A program made the position numbers and the translations under genes. The notes beneath the pieces are model-generated. The model was given only the letters and a program-made list of their open reading frames with translations, had not been told where the DNA came from and did not search any database. Shown piece after piece: positions 1-10,791 of a stretch of DNA of 64,000 bases. This stretch comes from Pomphorhynchus laevis (Eukaryota; Acanthocephala; Palaeacanthocephala; Echinorhynchida; Pomphorhynchidae). The DNA lies in contig WNNJ02000601.1 in the NCBI GenBank assembly GCA_012934845.2, positions 1 through 64,000 on the forward strand. Direction: 5' to 3'. The first letter of the stretch is position 1, and each line of letters opens with the position of its first letter.

Positions 1-1726
1 ATGTGTTTGGACGAATATCCTTTTTATTATTGACAAATTTATTTGTTGGTAAAATTATCATTTTACCACATCCAATGCTTAGATGCTCCGACAGTTAGCA
101 GTTTACTAGATGCTTGGCTATTCTTATTTTATTCTTTAAACTTAAAAGTTTTATTGCAGCCGGAGGACATGACATTCCATTGCTTGAAACTTTCGAATTA
201 CTAGGAAATGCGTCTAGTATATCCTTATGGGATATATCGATGCCTAATGATGTATTAATACAGTCTAAAATTAGATATTTGTTTAGCATCTTTTCGTCAT
301 TTAAGGTTTCAGCGTTAGATGTTAATTTTGTTCTTATAGCTTCTTGGACTTCGTCAAAAGATGTTGATGAGATCCAACGGGATGCTGCCGTTTTCCAAGT
401 TCTGAATATTCTACGATGTACTGTATTCCAACAATTTTTGGAAAACGGTTTATAACATTTAATCTTCTTTATCTCATTGGTTAGAATTAACTTATATTGC
501 AATCTTTCTATGTAAGATTGAATCCTATGCGCCTCCTCAAGATTTCCACATAAATCTAGTAAATTTTGTTTCATTTTTAACTTTTTAATTTTGATGTTTG
601 AATATTTGCGGTTTATCGATCTTTGCTTATATAAAAAAGTGTCGGATGCATTCAGTAAGCATTTATTTATGCCTTCAAGAATATTATTCACTAAGAGAAA
701 TGAAATGTCGTTGGTGTGTTTATGGTGGATTACATCAATGTTTCTAAGGAACGAAAGAAATCCATCGTTTATAATTGTGTAAAAATTAATATTGATTTCT
801 GATAAAATTTCAGAATTGATATATAGAGTAGAAAGGTTAAAATTAATATTAAAATAATTATTTATTACAGAGGCGACTTGAGAAACTTTAAACTTTGGAT
901 TATCACTATCCAGATGGGGACCTAGAAGATTTTTAAACTCCTGACAATGTAACCGATCTAACGAGGTATACAAGTACAATGTTACTGACTGATTAAAATT
1001 ATTAATGTTGGTGAAATTAGGAGCGAATACAGTCTTTAAAAATGTTTTGGTTGATTTAGACTCAAATACAACCATGCAGTGACCTATTATGGAGTTTTCT
1101 GGTTGAATGTTACATCGTCATTCAATGTCAATAGCACTGTCTCTGTTTAAAATTGCAAAGTCGATAGTGGAAAACCATTTCTTTGTACGATTAAAAAAAG
1201 TATATTCGTTTGGAAGTTCTACTGTAAACCTATCGTTAATGCATCTTATTATATTGACTCCGCAGTTATCGTTGTAGTTACCTATAATGAAATCCAAATT
1301 ATTATCAATTAGCCACTGAAACTTATTTCTAATCTCATCTGCAAATTTTCTAGGCCACAAACCTTTTTTTGACTTAGCCTTACTCTTAATATAAACATTT
1401 GCAAATTTAAATGCTGAACCGTTTAGAATAATTTTTATTATTTGAAATGAAAAGAAATCGTTATAGCCGGACATTATTAAAGAAGGGTGTAAATATTTAT
1501 TGATATAGATAGCCAAGTTAAATGGGCTATCGTTCTTAATATTTAAGTGAAATAAAGTATATTCTAGGAATACATCAGATAGAACTATTTGTGTTCTTGC
1601 TTCTTGTAAAGCGACTACATTAAAGCATCCCTCTTTTAAAAGATGAGCTGCATTTGATACTGAAGCACAGTTCCATGAGACGATAGCTAGTTTATTATTG
1701 TTCATTTCGTTGAAGATGTGGTGCAT
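1..1726 (-). pseudogene. LINE ORF2 (endonuclease, linker, start of reverse transcriptase), cut by the window edge
   Basis: This is ORF2 of a non-LTR retrotransposon, which would nick target DNA and reverse-transcribe the element RNA. It starts at 1726 (MHHIF) and overlaps the end of ORF1 (stop near 1702) by about 25 bases. Residues 1-200 form an exonuclease-endonuclease-phosphatase domain, with VSWNCASVS, VALQEAR, NVYI and STIDFAI. The usual GDFN is GNYND, and the final SDH position reads IGHC. A long linker (95-1075) follows, then the start of RT with a degenerate DIRPN motif near the left edge. There is no frameshift, but in-frame stops lie at 1118-1120 and 95-97. With the altered catalytic residues, the element is dead. 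The family looks like Jockey/I-like LINEs; the clade is uncertain because RT lies outside the window. Confidence 0.75.
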
Positions 1727-1833
1727 TTAAATTCTAGTCCGTACTCTTTTAAGAGAGATATCACTTGGGTGCTAAAGATCGTTTGATTGTTTGATAGATT
1801 TTCTACTACTTGTACAACTTTATCCATTCCATA

Positions 1834-1841
1834 TCCTAGAT
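1834..1841. repeat. Left 8-bp target-site duplication of the hAT
   Basis: The sequence tcctagat directly precedes the left terminus. It is identical to 4010-4017 directly after the right terminus. Confidence 0.93.
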
Positions 1842-1990
1842 CAGGGGTGGGCGAGGGCTGAGCATCAAAATGCCAAATCGAAGTTTCCAAAAATTGAAAA
1901 GGCCACATGAGTATGAAATAATTAATTCGATCTTTTTGAAAAAATATGTAATAAAAACAGAATCATATCCACTTGGTGCTAAGAATCAAT

Positions 1991-3805
1991 TCATTCATTT
2001 GATCCAAACTTTTTTTTATATTTAGCCTGTGTTAATTGATCAATGTCTGGTTCTAGGTTACTTGTTCGCAGAATGAGGCTTTCTTCAAGATGATTGTCTG
2101 ATAAAGATGTTCTTTGTGATGATTTTATCTTCGTCATGTGGGAAAATGCAGATTCGCAACAGTAAGTTGTTGAAAATATAGTCAATATCTTCTGAGCATT
2201 TTTCTGTAGGGCTGAATATTTTGATGCGAAGCGCCATATATCGTAGATATCATGATTCTGAACAAAGCGATTGATAAGAATATTATCATTCAGCAACTCG
2301 ATTATTTCGATTTGAAATTCCTCTTCTACTTTATGAATTTCGACAAGATGGGGCTCAAATACAAGCGTCAGTTCTGACTCAAATGCGTCAAAATCATTGA
2401 ATCGAGATTGGTATTGGGTGTGCAGATCAGTCAAATATCTTTCATAATTCTCAAGCATTTCAGCTGTCGGATAGTTCAGACGTGTAACTTCGTGCAAATA
2501 TGTAAAATGAATTTTTGAAAAATGCTTGTCCTTGATTTGGTTTCTCAATAATATGATGGTTGCACGAAATGCCTTCACCTTTTTCCAAGAAGCAAAAATG
2601 TTATTTTTCTGACCTTGTAAAGAAAGATTGAGCTCTCTTTGCTTCATCATGATATCAACTAGAAATGACATGTCGATTATGAAATAAATATTTGAAAGAT
2701 CGCAACTCTTGTTCAGATTTGAAAAGAATTGAATTATTTTCTCTCTTATATCAAATACTCGCTTCAAAACGTTTGCCTCAGAAAGCCATCTAACGCTTGA
2801 GTGGTATAAGAGATCATAACTGCCGTGAAACTCGTCATTTTCCATCATTGATCTGAATTGGCGGTGTCTTGTTGCGTTTGAACGAATGAAAATTACAATT
2901 TCGTTCACTTTCTTGAAAACTGATCCCAATGAAACGGATTTTATGCAAAGATTTTGTTGGTGTAATATGCAATGAAAGGAACGAATTTCCAGTGGTTTAA
3001 TAATATCTTTCATCTTTGCAATAAATCCCGAATTTTTTCCTACCATTGAAGGAGCACCGTCAGTACAAATACTCACTAGAAATTCTGGATTGACTTTTGA
3101 TTTTTGAATTTGATCTTGCACTTTTTCTAAGATGTCAATTCCACGAGCTTGCCCTTTTAGAGTTTGCATACCTAATAGTTCTTCTCGTAGATTGAAATTT
3201 TTGTCAACGATTCGTATAAAAATGAGTAATTGGGCAGAGTCAGTAGAATCAGTTGACTCATCAATAGCCAATGAATAGAATGCATTTGGATCTGCTAAGA
3301 GAAAAGATAGTTTTTGTTGTAAATTTTTCGCAATATCGGTTTGGCGACTGACTATTGTTCGCCGAGAGAGCGCAAGATTCTCATATTTTTCAACTTTATC
3401 TGGATCTATGCATTTTACTGTTGTAGTTATGGCCTCTTTGATGAATTCTGAGTCGGAATATGGCTTTCCTCTTTTACCCATAAGATGTGCAATCAAATAG
3501 CTCGCTTTTGTTTGTAAAAGTCCCAAATTGAATATATTCTTGAATAATGTTTGTTGTTTTTTGATTGATTTTTTTAGTTCTAGAATTTTCTCTTTTCTAC
3601 ACTCACCATCAAGTCTACATATTGGCATATTGATATGCGTGCCATAATGTTTTTCTGCATTGAATTTCTTGATCGTTGTTAAGTTAGCTCTACAAATTAA
3701 GCACACCATCCCGTTTTTACTCTGAACAAAGAAGTAATCATATTCCCATTCTATATTAAAAACTCTATTCTCTGAATCTATCTTTCTCTTTTTTTGCGAT
3801 GACAT
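1991..3805 (-). CDS. hAT transposase, BED-finger (ZBED5/SCAND3-like) type
   Basis: A 604-aa open frame encodes a cut-and-paste DNA transposase that would bind the element ends in the nucleus and excise the element. Residues 20-60 form a BED-type zinc finger (Cys35, Cys38, His53, His57). The RNase H-like core has an acidic residue at Asp182 (SLAIDESTDS) and another at Asp249 (ICTDGAPSMVG). The motif FHCILHQQNLC follows, which is typical of the ZBED5/SCAND3/GTF2IRD2 group of hATs. The C-terminal dimerisation domain has CCESAFSHM at about residues 549-557. Length is normal for the family and there is no internal stop or frameshift. The start at 3805 (MSSQKKRK) is the first Met of the frame and gives a basic N-terminus. 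Given its termini and target duplication it could be active, but this is inferred from sequence only. Confidence 0.92.
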   Translation of the reverse strand: MSSQKKRKIDSENRVFNIEWEYDYFFVQSKNGMVCLICRANLTTIKKFNAEKHYGTHINMPICRLDGECRKEKILELKKSIKKQQTLFKNIFNLGLLQTKASYLIAHLMGKRGKPYSDSEFIKEAITTTVKCIDPDKVEKYENLALSRRTIVSRQTDIAKNLQQKLSFLLADPNAFYSLAIDESTDSTDSAQLLIFIRIVDKNFNLREELLGMQTLKGQARGIDILEKVQDQIQKSKVNPEFLVSICTDGAPSMVGKNSGFIAKMKDIIKPLEIRSFHCILHQQNLCIKSVSLGSVFKKVNEIVIFIRSNATRHRQFRSMMENDEFHGSYDLLYHSSVRWLSEANVLKRVFDIREKIIQFFSNLNKSCDLSNIYFIIDMSFLVDIMMKQRELNLSLQGQKNNIFASWKKVKAFRATIILLRNQIKDKHFSKIHFTYLHEVTRLNYPTAEMLENYERYLTDLHTQYQSRFNDFDAFESELTLVFEPHLVEIHKVEEEFQIEIIELLNDNILINRFVQNHDIYDIWRFASKYSALQKNAQKILTIFSTTYCCESAFSHMTKIKSSQRTSLSDNHLEESLILRTSNLEPDIDQLTQAKYKKKFGSNE

Positions 3806-3963
3806 CTGATGGGGTAACCAAAAATTTTCTTGTAAATATCAAAAAATGATAAGATTCAAAGGAAAAGTATCTAAATAAAAAATTAGAGAAAAAATACATT
3901 GTTAATATGATAATTTCTATCTTGCCTTTTTTTGAAAAATGCTCGGAGGCCGCATAAACTAGG

Positions 3964-3989
3964 CTCGGAGGCCGCATGCGGCCTCCGAG
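3964..3989. promoter_or_regulatory. 26-bp perfect palindrome in the hAT subterminal region
   Basis: The sequence ctcggaggccgcat reads into its own reverse complement and ends ccgag. A further direct copy of the left half lies just to the left (about 3943-3957). It sits upstream of the transposase start and inside the terminus. It may be a transposase-binding or promoter site; that role is inference. Confidence 0.6.
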
Positions 3990-4009
3990 GCCGTAGATGC
4001 CCACCTCTG

Positions 4010-4017
4010 TCCTAGAT
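4010..4017. repeat. Right 8-bp target-site duplication of the hAT
   Basis: The sequence tcctagat directly follows the right terminus, matching 1834-1841. Outside it, the LINE ORF1 sequence resumes. Confidence 0.93.
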
Positions 4018-4989
4018 TAATAATTTTATCAGTGATATTGTCCAACTCATCGTTTATTGATCTGAGTTCTTTTTGACAATAATTTTTATTTTGCTCTATT
4101 TCTTTAGATAGTTTTTCTAATCGACTATTAATAGAATTCATATCCCTACTAGCATCACTATGTTTAGTAGGTGTTTTGCAGGGGTGTTGGTTGATATTAT
4201 GATCTGCATTTGTTACAATGGGTTGTTTTGATGCAACCGATGCGAATGATATGTTGGAGTTAACTTCTTGATTATGTTGTAAGTTATATGGTAGTATGTA
4301 ATTTTGGAAGTGTTGGCAAGATTTATTGTATGCTTTGTGACCTTCCCCACAGTTTGCGCATTTATGGGTGTGTCTATTAGTACAGGTGTTGGAGTTGTGT
4401 GATTCTGCACAGTGTACACACTTTACTTTCTTCTGGCATAAACGGGAGTAATGACCCCATTCTTGGCATCTAAAGCATAGGGGAAACCTAAAACTATTGT
4501 ATATGTGGTCATCCATTTCAACAATCTTAATTTCGTGTCCTAACAAATGAGCATGGCCGTTTTTTGCTAAAAATATCTTTTCGTTATCTACTTTTGCTAG
4601 TACAGTTGTAAAATGTGTGTTTGAGATAGCTATCTTTTTAAGCATCTTAACACCAATTTCAGAGCAAAACATTGAGATTTCACTATGCTCGGCGAATATC
4701 GGAATAAATTTTATGATAACATTTCTTTTAGGGGATATGTCAATAACCGAAAAATCGGTAGAATCGGCAAAAAAGATATAAATTGGTTTTTTACATCTAC
4801 TTCAAAAAAAGATACAATGGCATATGAACCACTAAACCTAATTCGTTTAAATAGTTTTATAGAACTATTATGTTGGATAAAACGCCTTATCATGTTTAGG
4901 TTGAACATGTCCCTAGTCATCATGGATTGCCAGTTGATTTTAACAATATATTTATCAAGTCTGGTAGGAGACAGCATTATCGATTCCAT

Positions 4990-5240
4990 ATTTAGTTAAA
5001 AACTATTAAAAATGAAACTTAGAAACAATCAGAAGACAAACACAACCAAAAGAAAAAATTATAAGAAAAAGTTAAAACAAAGTTAAAACAAAGTCACCAC
5101 AAAACCACTTACCGATATTATCGCAAGAAAATCGTACGAGAAAATTCGCCTATTAAAGCACTACGTAAAAGCTAAAATCGTCTCGAGAGAGTCGCAGAAA
5201 AAAGGGTCCGTCGTGTGTGCAATCAGTCGTGCGCACCCAA
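4990..5240 (-). other. 5' untranslated region of the LINE
   Basis: This is the non-coding stretch upstream of LINE ORF1 on the minus strand. Its outer boundary, about 5230-5250, abuts a PLE fragment. The outer 70 bp are more GC-rich than the surroundings and read as a LINE 5' end, suggesting the copy is not 5'-truncated. No target duplication can be checked because the 3' end is off the window. Confidence 0.45.
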
Positions 5241-5249
5241 TAGTAAATT

Positions 5250-5790
5250 CGCCAAAAAAAATCCACTCGATGCATAAGATGGGACATATGCTAGCAGTGG
5301 TGATAATACATTATGAAGATAATGTGAGATCATTCTAGTATGTGTGCCAAAACTACTAATAATTGGTCTACCGATGAAGGTAATTGGATTTTTGTGTACC
5401 TTTGGTAACATATAAAATGTACCTTTCCCAGTTCAACTTGATCGTAGTTTGTCCGCTGTAGATAAGCCTATGTTTCCAAGTCCGATATGTTTATTCAGCA
5501 TAAGATTAGTTTTTATTTTGATGTATTCAGTTCTGTTGTGTCAATGTCCAAATATGTATTGCTGCTGAGTTGACCTAGTCCTTCTTGGACACTCATTTCT
5601 GTCCCATAAGACTAATTTGCCTCCTTTATCGGCCTTTTTAACAACAATGTCTTTAAATGATTGTAATGACTTGGCGGCATTTATTAGATGTATAGGTTGT
5701 GTATTGTAATACTTCTCATCCTTTTTTGGATTCACATATTTTTTCAGAATTGTATTTCCATATAGATTTGTTGCTGAAACAAACATTGTT
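5250..5790 (-). pseudogene. PLE reverse transcriptase fragment
   Basis: Two pieces of a Penelope-like ORF lie here. Positions 5541-5786 hold the N-terminal signature VVKKADKGGKLVLWDRNE. Positions 5223-5411 hold MLPKVHK followed by GRPIISS and YLHNVLSPLL, which are the first RT motifs of PLEs. The two pieces are in different frames. The catalytic motifs and the GIY-YIG domain are missing, because the LINE joins on the left. It is a dead fragment. Confidence 0.8.
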
Positions 5791-5799
5791 CTATAGCAA

Positions 5800-8770
5800 C
5801 TTTCTCAAAACTTGCCATTACATCTTTTTTTAAATGTAATGTGTATATTATTTTATATCATTATATATATCATTATATATAGCGATTTTTCCCAATAACA
5901 ATATATAAAATTTAAAATAAGCAGGTATATATAATTTAAATGCTATGCCGATTTTATCGATTTTTAGCGTTTATGAGCGATAAGAAATGAACTCTTTATA
6001 AATCTTTTCTTACATTATCCTCTTCGCTGGTGTTTTTAACCGTGACGACACTAGACGACTTTCATTTTTAGATTTTCTGTTAAAACGTTAACTAATGAAG
6101 CTACTGTTTGGTCAATTTAATTTGCTTTGTTGCAGCAAATTCGAAGAAATCTCTTTTTGGATTCAATTGTTAAAATGAAATATTTAACGAATATCTTTGT
6201 ATGAAAATAAAGATTCTTAGTTCGATTAATGTTTTTTATTTATATATTCACCCCTACCGATGAATTGAAAAAATAGCACTCATAAAATGTTTATAACTGG
6301 ACACATTTTGTTTTTAATTAAATAAAAATATGAATAAGGCTATAACCTGTAATGCTTTTTAAAAACCTCTTTGGGAAGCTTAACCCAGAATTAGTGGTAC
6401 AACACCGACGTCTAACTCCCAATAGGGCTTTTCGACCTTCGTCTACTCATCTCTAAATAGTGGTCTCATCAGTGTCTCCCGGTAGCTACATAACTTCGAC
6501 TACCTCTAATTTTAGTAAACTTCAAAAAGGAATTCGCTAAGCACACTCTCCTCAATCCGTTGTTCAGCCTTACATCTAAAACACGGAATTTGAAAGGTGG
6601 CTTCACAAAACAGCAAGTGCGATATCGCTCATTCCTTCATCCATTAACTTAAATAATCTAGCATTCGAATGCTCAGTAAGTAACCTAAATAATATAGTTT
6701 ATAACTTTCTCCTATTTGATTTTTCTACCGATAAAGTATACGTTTTATTCACACTGACTTTTTAGGCTATAAAGTCAGTGAAAGTCGTTTATATCTTTTT
6801 TATTCACATTTTTAACGACAAAATGTAATCTTTAAAATCTTAATTACTGTGAATTCCACAAATGTAATCTTTAAAATCTTAATTACTGTGTATTCACTGT
6901 TTAGGGCAAAAATAATTGTTAAATATAAATTGTTTATCCTTTCTAGTTAAGATCCGTGCATTACTTTTAAGTATTTTTCATAAATCTCATTAATATATAA
7001 TGAGTTGAAATTTTTTCTTTGCTCACGAAAAAAAATATTTTTTGGTTCAAAAAGTAATTTTGATCTGAAATATCTCAAAACTTTTTAAATAGTTGAATTA
7101 ATAAAGAATTATTGCTAGATCAAATAAAATAGGATATTTATTGATATTCTGCTAACTTCTGTTAGCGAAAAAAGTTATTCAAAATGTTTCAAAATATGCA
7201 TATTTTTAAATATATTTTAATTTTGGTCGAATAATCGATCCCGAATAAGATATTGAATCCATTTTGTTGCCACTGATCTTCATTATTCCTTTTATTTCTC
7301 ATTTCCTGCCCTCGATTTCGGTGGTCCCACACAGTTAAGGTATTATTTACTGGAATAGTGAATGTGGTCTCAAACTATTGATGGTCAGCGAAATCAAACG
7401 GAGGAGAGGAAAGGGGGATAAATATGTGATTAAACTATGTGGTTGCATTCAATAGAATTTTCATTGTTTTCTTCTGATCAATAGATTAGCTTGTTATATC
7501 TGACCTAAACTATCATATTCAAAAAAACGTTTTACTTATAATTTTTTAATAGTGCACAATGATTTCAAATATTTAAAGAATAATTATAATTATTGGCATA
7601 TCTTAAAATTTCATAGACACGCGAATATGGACTCTAATTCATTATCATTTCGGTGACGTCTGTGCCAAATGAATTCGACTAAATATGAGTCGATCATTGA
7701 TCGATGTGTACCCCATCGCTTTCCATTGCCTAATTTCAGTTGGTTCCATGCAGACTCAGTTTGTTGAGTATGGATTTCGTCTGAGCTCACAAACTCAACG
7801 GAATGATTTACAGTTCAGTGCTTAAATCTGTACCCTTCTAGAACAGTTTCCGCATTTAGAAACAGTTCAGAGCAGTTTTCACGTTTATTGGATCTCATCG
7901 GTGAAATTCAGACGTTCAGCTACTAGAATATATCATATAAACAGCATAATTCCTGTGACTAGAACATCTGTTAGATTTATTTATATTAAATATGTATATT
8001 TAATATAGAAATGTAAACATTTCTATATTTTAGATTTGTTTTCTTTGATTATCTCGTTTATTTAACACTGTTAAAAGACAAAAATATTTTGATATTTCGC
8101 TAGTGACAACTAGAATCAGAAATTTCAAACAACATAAAATAAAGATTATTCAGGGCGTTAACGCCCTGAACAATTGAATAGCACATCGAAAGTATCATTG
8201 GACAATAAGATGAAAAAATGATATTTAGTTTATTGTTAGTTTTATAACAATAACAAATATTGAAAGATATAAAAAATAGTGAAAGGTGGCTTTACAGGAC
8301 AGCACGTGTTATATCGCTCACTTCCTTAATTTATTAACTAAAATAATGTAGCATGCGATCACATATCTTAGTTAGTAACCAAATACTATAATGTGTAACT
8401 TTCTCCAATAATGTATTCACCTTTTTGTTCAATTGTTAATTTAAAATATTTGATAAATGTAAATATCTATCAATGAAAATATTGTTTATTTATTTGGTTA
8501 ATCTTATTAAATTATAAATTCACACCCTAATCGATTAATCAAAAATAGCTATCATAAAAATTCGACGAATAAATTAATTCATTTAATAAGATATTTGATA
8601 CGTATATTAACGAATTTATAATTATTAAGGAATCATAATTCTTTAAAAATAAAACTTTTTAACTATACATACTTTGACAAAAACAGTAAAAAGACAAATT
8701 GTAGATTTTGAAAAGTACCGAATTTAATGAAATAAGTGATATTGATTTTATGAATTTCTCAGCAGAGAAT
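5800..8770. other. AT-rich non-coding stretch with diverged internal repeats
   Basis: No coding frame of note was seen on either strand. Segments around 6590-6730 and 8281-8410 are diverged copies of each other (both begin gaaaggtggctt). The segments near 6170-6290 and 8430-8560 also look related, which suggests an old duplication of about 1.7-2 kb or an old non-autonomous element. I see no RNA gene. Confidence 0.45.
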
Positions 8771-8798
8771 AAGATTATTCCGCGTGAATTATTCTGTT

Positions 8799-9096
8799 AT
8801 ACTCATTGAAGTCAAATGCAAAATATATAAAATTAAATATCAACAACTCTCTATACATGATCACATTTTAAAATACGCATTGGTATCTGAGTGAACACCA
8901 TGTTTTCTATTGTTGTCTATTTAATATAAATAAGCAAAACATTTCAACAGTACACGCTTTTATAAGAATCTTAATGGATTTTGTAACATTTTTGAATAAC
9001 TGCTGTTATGAATGTATTAATTTAACATAAAAATACAAAACTTAAAATTATCATCCGTTTTTGCGCATTGAATAATGCGCTTTTACTAAACTCGAC
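8799..9096. repeat. Duplicated non-coding block, copy 1, left part
   Basis: It matches 17862-18159 at a constant offset of 9,063 with few differences. It ends exactly where the MULE begins. It belongs with 10792-12778, from which the MULE separates it. Confidence 0.85.
9016..9096. repeat. 81-bp direct repeat flanking the MULE, left copy
   Basis: It runs from attaatttaac to actaaactcgac. It recurs at 10792-10872 on the other side of the MULE. The uninterrupted second block (18079-18159) has only one copy. Confidence 0.88.
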
Positions 9097-9240
9097 GATT
9101 GGGTGCACTTTTCACCTACGGTGAAAAAGGGGGTGTTTTTCACCTACGGTGAAAAATGGACGTTTTTCACCGAGACAAACCAAAATTTAATTAAAAAATA
9201 GAAAAAAAATTTTTATTTAATCTAGCTTCCAATTAAAATT

Positions 9241-10575
9241 TTAAGCAATATATTTTAAATAATCTACTGGGGGCAGTGCATTATATTTTAAGAGCAGGTC
9301 CTTTACGGTATCAATTCTTGGGACGGGATCTTTGTATAAGGACAAAAATAATTTATTCTCAGTAATCGTTTGTTCATTCTTCAACTCGTTCAAAATGGGA
9401 ATTATTGAAGTCTGTTTTATGTTTATTAATGTATTGAGATGTCTGTGGTAACCCTCGAGCGAATTCGTTGTCCTCGGAATACCGTTTTCCGTGCGGAGTT
9501 TTACATTCCAAAAAGAAATATGATTGTTGCCAGTTTCATTGTTTATGTATTGACGTACAAACCATTCGTAAAGATTCAAAACATCTAAAGATTTTTGTTC
9601 CACAATATATAGTCTTAATTCGTCAGCATACAGTGAAACATCTTCTAAAGATACAAAGCTTAATGCCAAAATCATCTTGACTTGAAGTTTAATTGGTGCA
9701 TTATTAATAAGTTCTGATGCGAATTTCAGATTCTGGACTTTTCGCCAAATAATTTGCCCGAAATGAAAGCAACAACCGTATAGTTGGGAATTTTTAAAAT
9801 TATTTTTGATCGATTTATAACTAGATTGCTCAAAATCGAGAATTATAGATTTAGCATTAGATCCCACATTTGGATTTTTCGACATTAACCATTCGAAAAT
9901 AGAATTGTAAGACGTCTCATTTTTATGTTTCATGAAACAAAACATCATCGGCAAAAACATATTCCTTATCCTGCACTGTATAGTAAAAATTTGAGAAAAC
10001 GAAGTTGGTGCGCTTCGAAATGTGCCATCACATATCAGAACATCTGAATATACCAAATGTTTTAAATTTTCCTCTGTTGTGAAGATTAAAACTCTGTTTA
10101 TATCGTCCATCCCGCTATCAAAAAATAAAAACTGTTTATTCTCCGTTGTAAAAAACAGCTCTTCGGGGATGTCGTAATTTGGAACAATGGTGTAATTGTT
10201 TGCTTTTCTTGTCGCATTTACCAACCTTTTCATATTTTTGAGATCAATAGGAACTTGGAGCTTTGAATTTTCTTTTAAAACGTTTAAGATCACGTTTCTG
10301 GCTGATTCTGTAGACTTCAAGGCTCGATCCTTAACCCCTCTCTGGATTAGAACTTTGTTAAATTTAATTTCCTCCATAATATGGTCATGGCAGGTACTTT
10401 CCTGGAAGACATTTTCCAAATTTGTTTTCAAAAGAGACTTGCAGCCTCTCTTATTACACCTCCAAATCTTTTTTCCTGCAGTAGACTCTTTGAAATTATA
10501 AAAATATCCCTGGTAAGCAATTTTTGGTTTACCTCTATTGCTTTTTATAATGCAGTCTGTTAAATCAATATTCAT
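9241..10575 (-). CDS. MULE transposase with FLYWCH zinc finger
   Basis: A 444-aa open frame encodes a Mutator-type DDE transposase that would act on the flanking inverted repeats. Residues 12-68 form a FLYWCH finger (GYFYNF, then IWRC; Cys40, Cys45, His63, His65). The MULE catalytic core has Asp183 (VLICDGTFRSAP), Asp247 (SIILDFEQ) and Glu374 (TTNSLEGYHRHL), with the CCFHFGQ motif at about 268-274. These match the D-D-E pattern and the C/H motif of the MULE domain. No stop or frameshift is seen and the length is normal for the compact animal MULEs. The start at 10575 (MNIDLTDCII) is the only Met before the finger. It is likely recent and possibly still functional; activity is inference. Confidence 0.9.
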   Translation of the reverse strand: MNIDLTDCIIKSNRGKPKIAYQGYFYNFKESTAGKKIWRCNKRGCKSLLKTNLENVFQESTCHDHIMEEIKFNKVLIQRGVKDRALKSTESARNVILNVLKENSKLQVPIDLKNMKRLVNATRKANNYTIVPNYDIPEELFFTTENKQFLFFDSGMDDINRVLIFTTEENLKHLVYSDVLICDGTFRSAPTSFSQIFTIQCRIRNMFLPMMFCFMKHKNETSYNSIFEWLMSKNPNVGSNAKSIILDFEQSSYKSIKNNFKNSQLYGCCFHFGQIIWRKVQNLKFASELINNAPIKLQVKMILALSFVSLEDVSLYADELRLYIVEQKSLDVLNLYEWFVRQYINNETGNNHISFWNVKLRTENGIPRTTNSLEGYHRHLNTLINIKQTSIIPILNELKNEQTITENKLFLSLYKDPVPRIDTVKDLLLKYNALPPVDYLKYIA

Positions 10576-10599
10576 ATTTAAGGGTAAATTTTTTTAATT

Positions 10600-10786
10600 A
10601 AAATTTGGTTTGTATCGGTGAAAAACGTCCCTTTTTCACCTACGGTGAAAAATACTTCACCGTAGGTGAAAAGTGCACCCAGCCGTATCGGTGAAAAATG
10701 TCCTTTTTCACCTACGGTGAAAAATACCTCACTTTTCACCTACGGTGAAAAATACCCCCTTTTTCACCGTAGGTGAAAAGTGCACC
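10600..10786. repeat. Clustered inverted ttcacctacggtgaa motifs at the MULE right end
   Basis: At least five copies of ttcacctacggtgaa or its reverse complement occur in 190 bp, and two or three at the left end (9110-9175). Each is close to a palindrome with a TAC/GTA centre. They are probable transposase-binding repeats. The inner copy of the gtgcacc terminus near 10675 suggests a tandem duplication of the terminal repeat. Confidence 0.75.
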
Positions 10787-10791
10787 TCGCG

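Larger units (their letters stand above)
1842..4009 (-). mobile_element. Whole hAT DNA transposon inserted in the LINE
   Basis: The element is 2,168 bp long. Its left end starts caggggtgggcgagg and the right end, read inward, starts cagaggtgggcatctac. This is the CAGGGGTGGGC type of terminal inverted repeat known from BED-finger hATs. It is flanked by a perfect 8-bp duplication, tcctagat, at 1834-1841 and 4010-4017, as expected for hAT insertion. It contains a single open transposase gene on the minus strand. The insertion splits ORF1 of the surrounding LINE, so it is younger than the LINE. It looks structurally complete. Confidence 0.93.
1702..4989 (-). pseudogene. LINE ORF1 (zinc-knuckle RNA-binding protein), interrupted by a hAT insertion
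   Basis: ORF1 of the same LINE encodes a nucleic-acid-binding, gag-like protein that would coat the element RNA. The N-terminal part lies at 4711-4989 (MESIMLSPT). The central part at 4018-4672 carries three CCHC knuckles (CFRCQEWGHYSRLC, CVHCAESHNSNTC, CANCGEGHKAYNKSC). A predicted coiled-coil stretch follows, and the C-terminus resumes at 1702-1833 beyond the hAT. The first two parts are in different frames, so there is a frameshift near 4673-4710. The remaining interruption is the hAT at 1842-4009. Three knuckles placed before ORF2 are typical of Jockey and I-group LINEs. It is not a retroviral gag, because no LTRs are present and a LINE endonuclease follows directly. Confidence 0.75.
9102..10786 (-). 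mobile_element. Mutator-like (MULE) DNA transposon
   Basis: A ~1,685-bp element with terminal inverted repeats starting ggtgcacttttcacctacgg. The flanks read tcgacgattg on the left and tcgcgatta on the right, perhaps an imperfect ~9-bp target duplication as usual for MULEs. Both ends contain many inverted copies of the motif ttcacctacggtgaa. The right end carries a second, internal terminus-like copy near 10660-10679, so that end looks duplicated. The second genomic copy of the surrounding block lacks the element and serves as a near-empty site. The element encodes one open transposase. Confidence 0.85.

Noticed and set aside
9018-9096. 81-bp repeat read as a normal target-site duplication
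   Set aside because: MULE duplications are about 9 bp. A separate imperfect 8-9-bp candidate directly abuts the termini.
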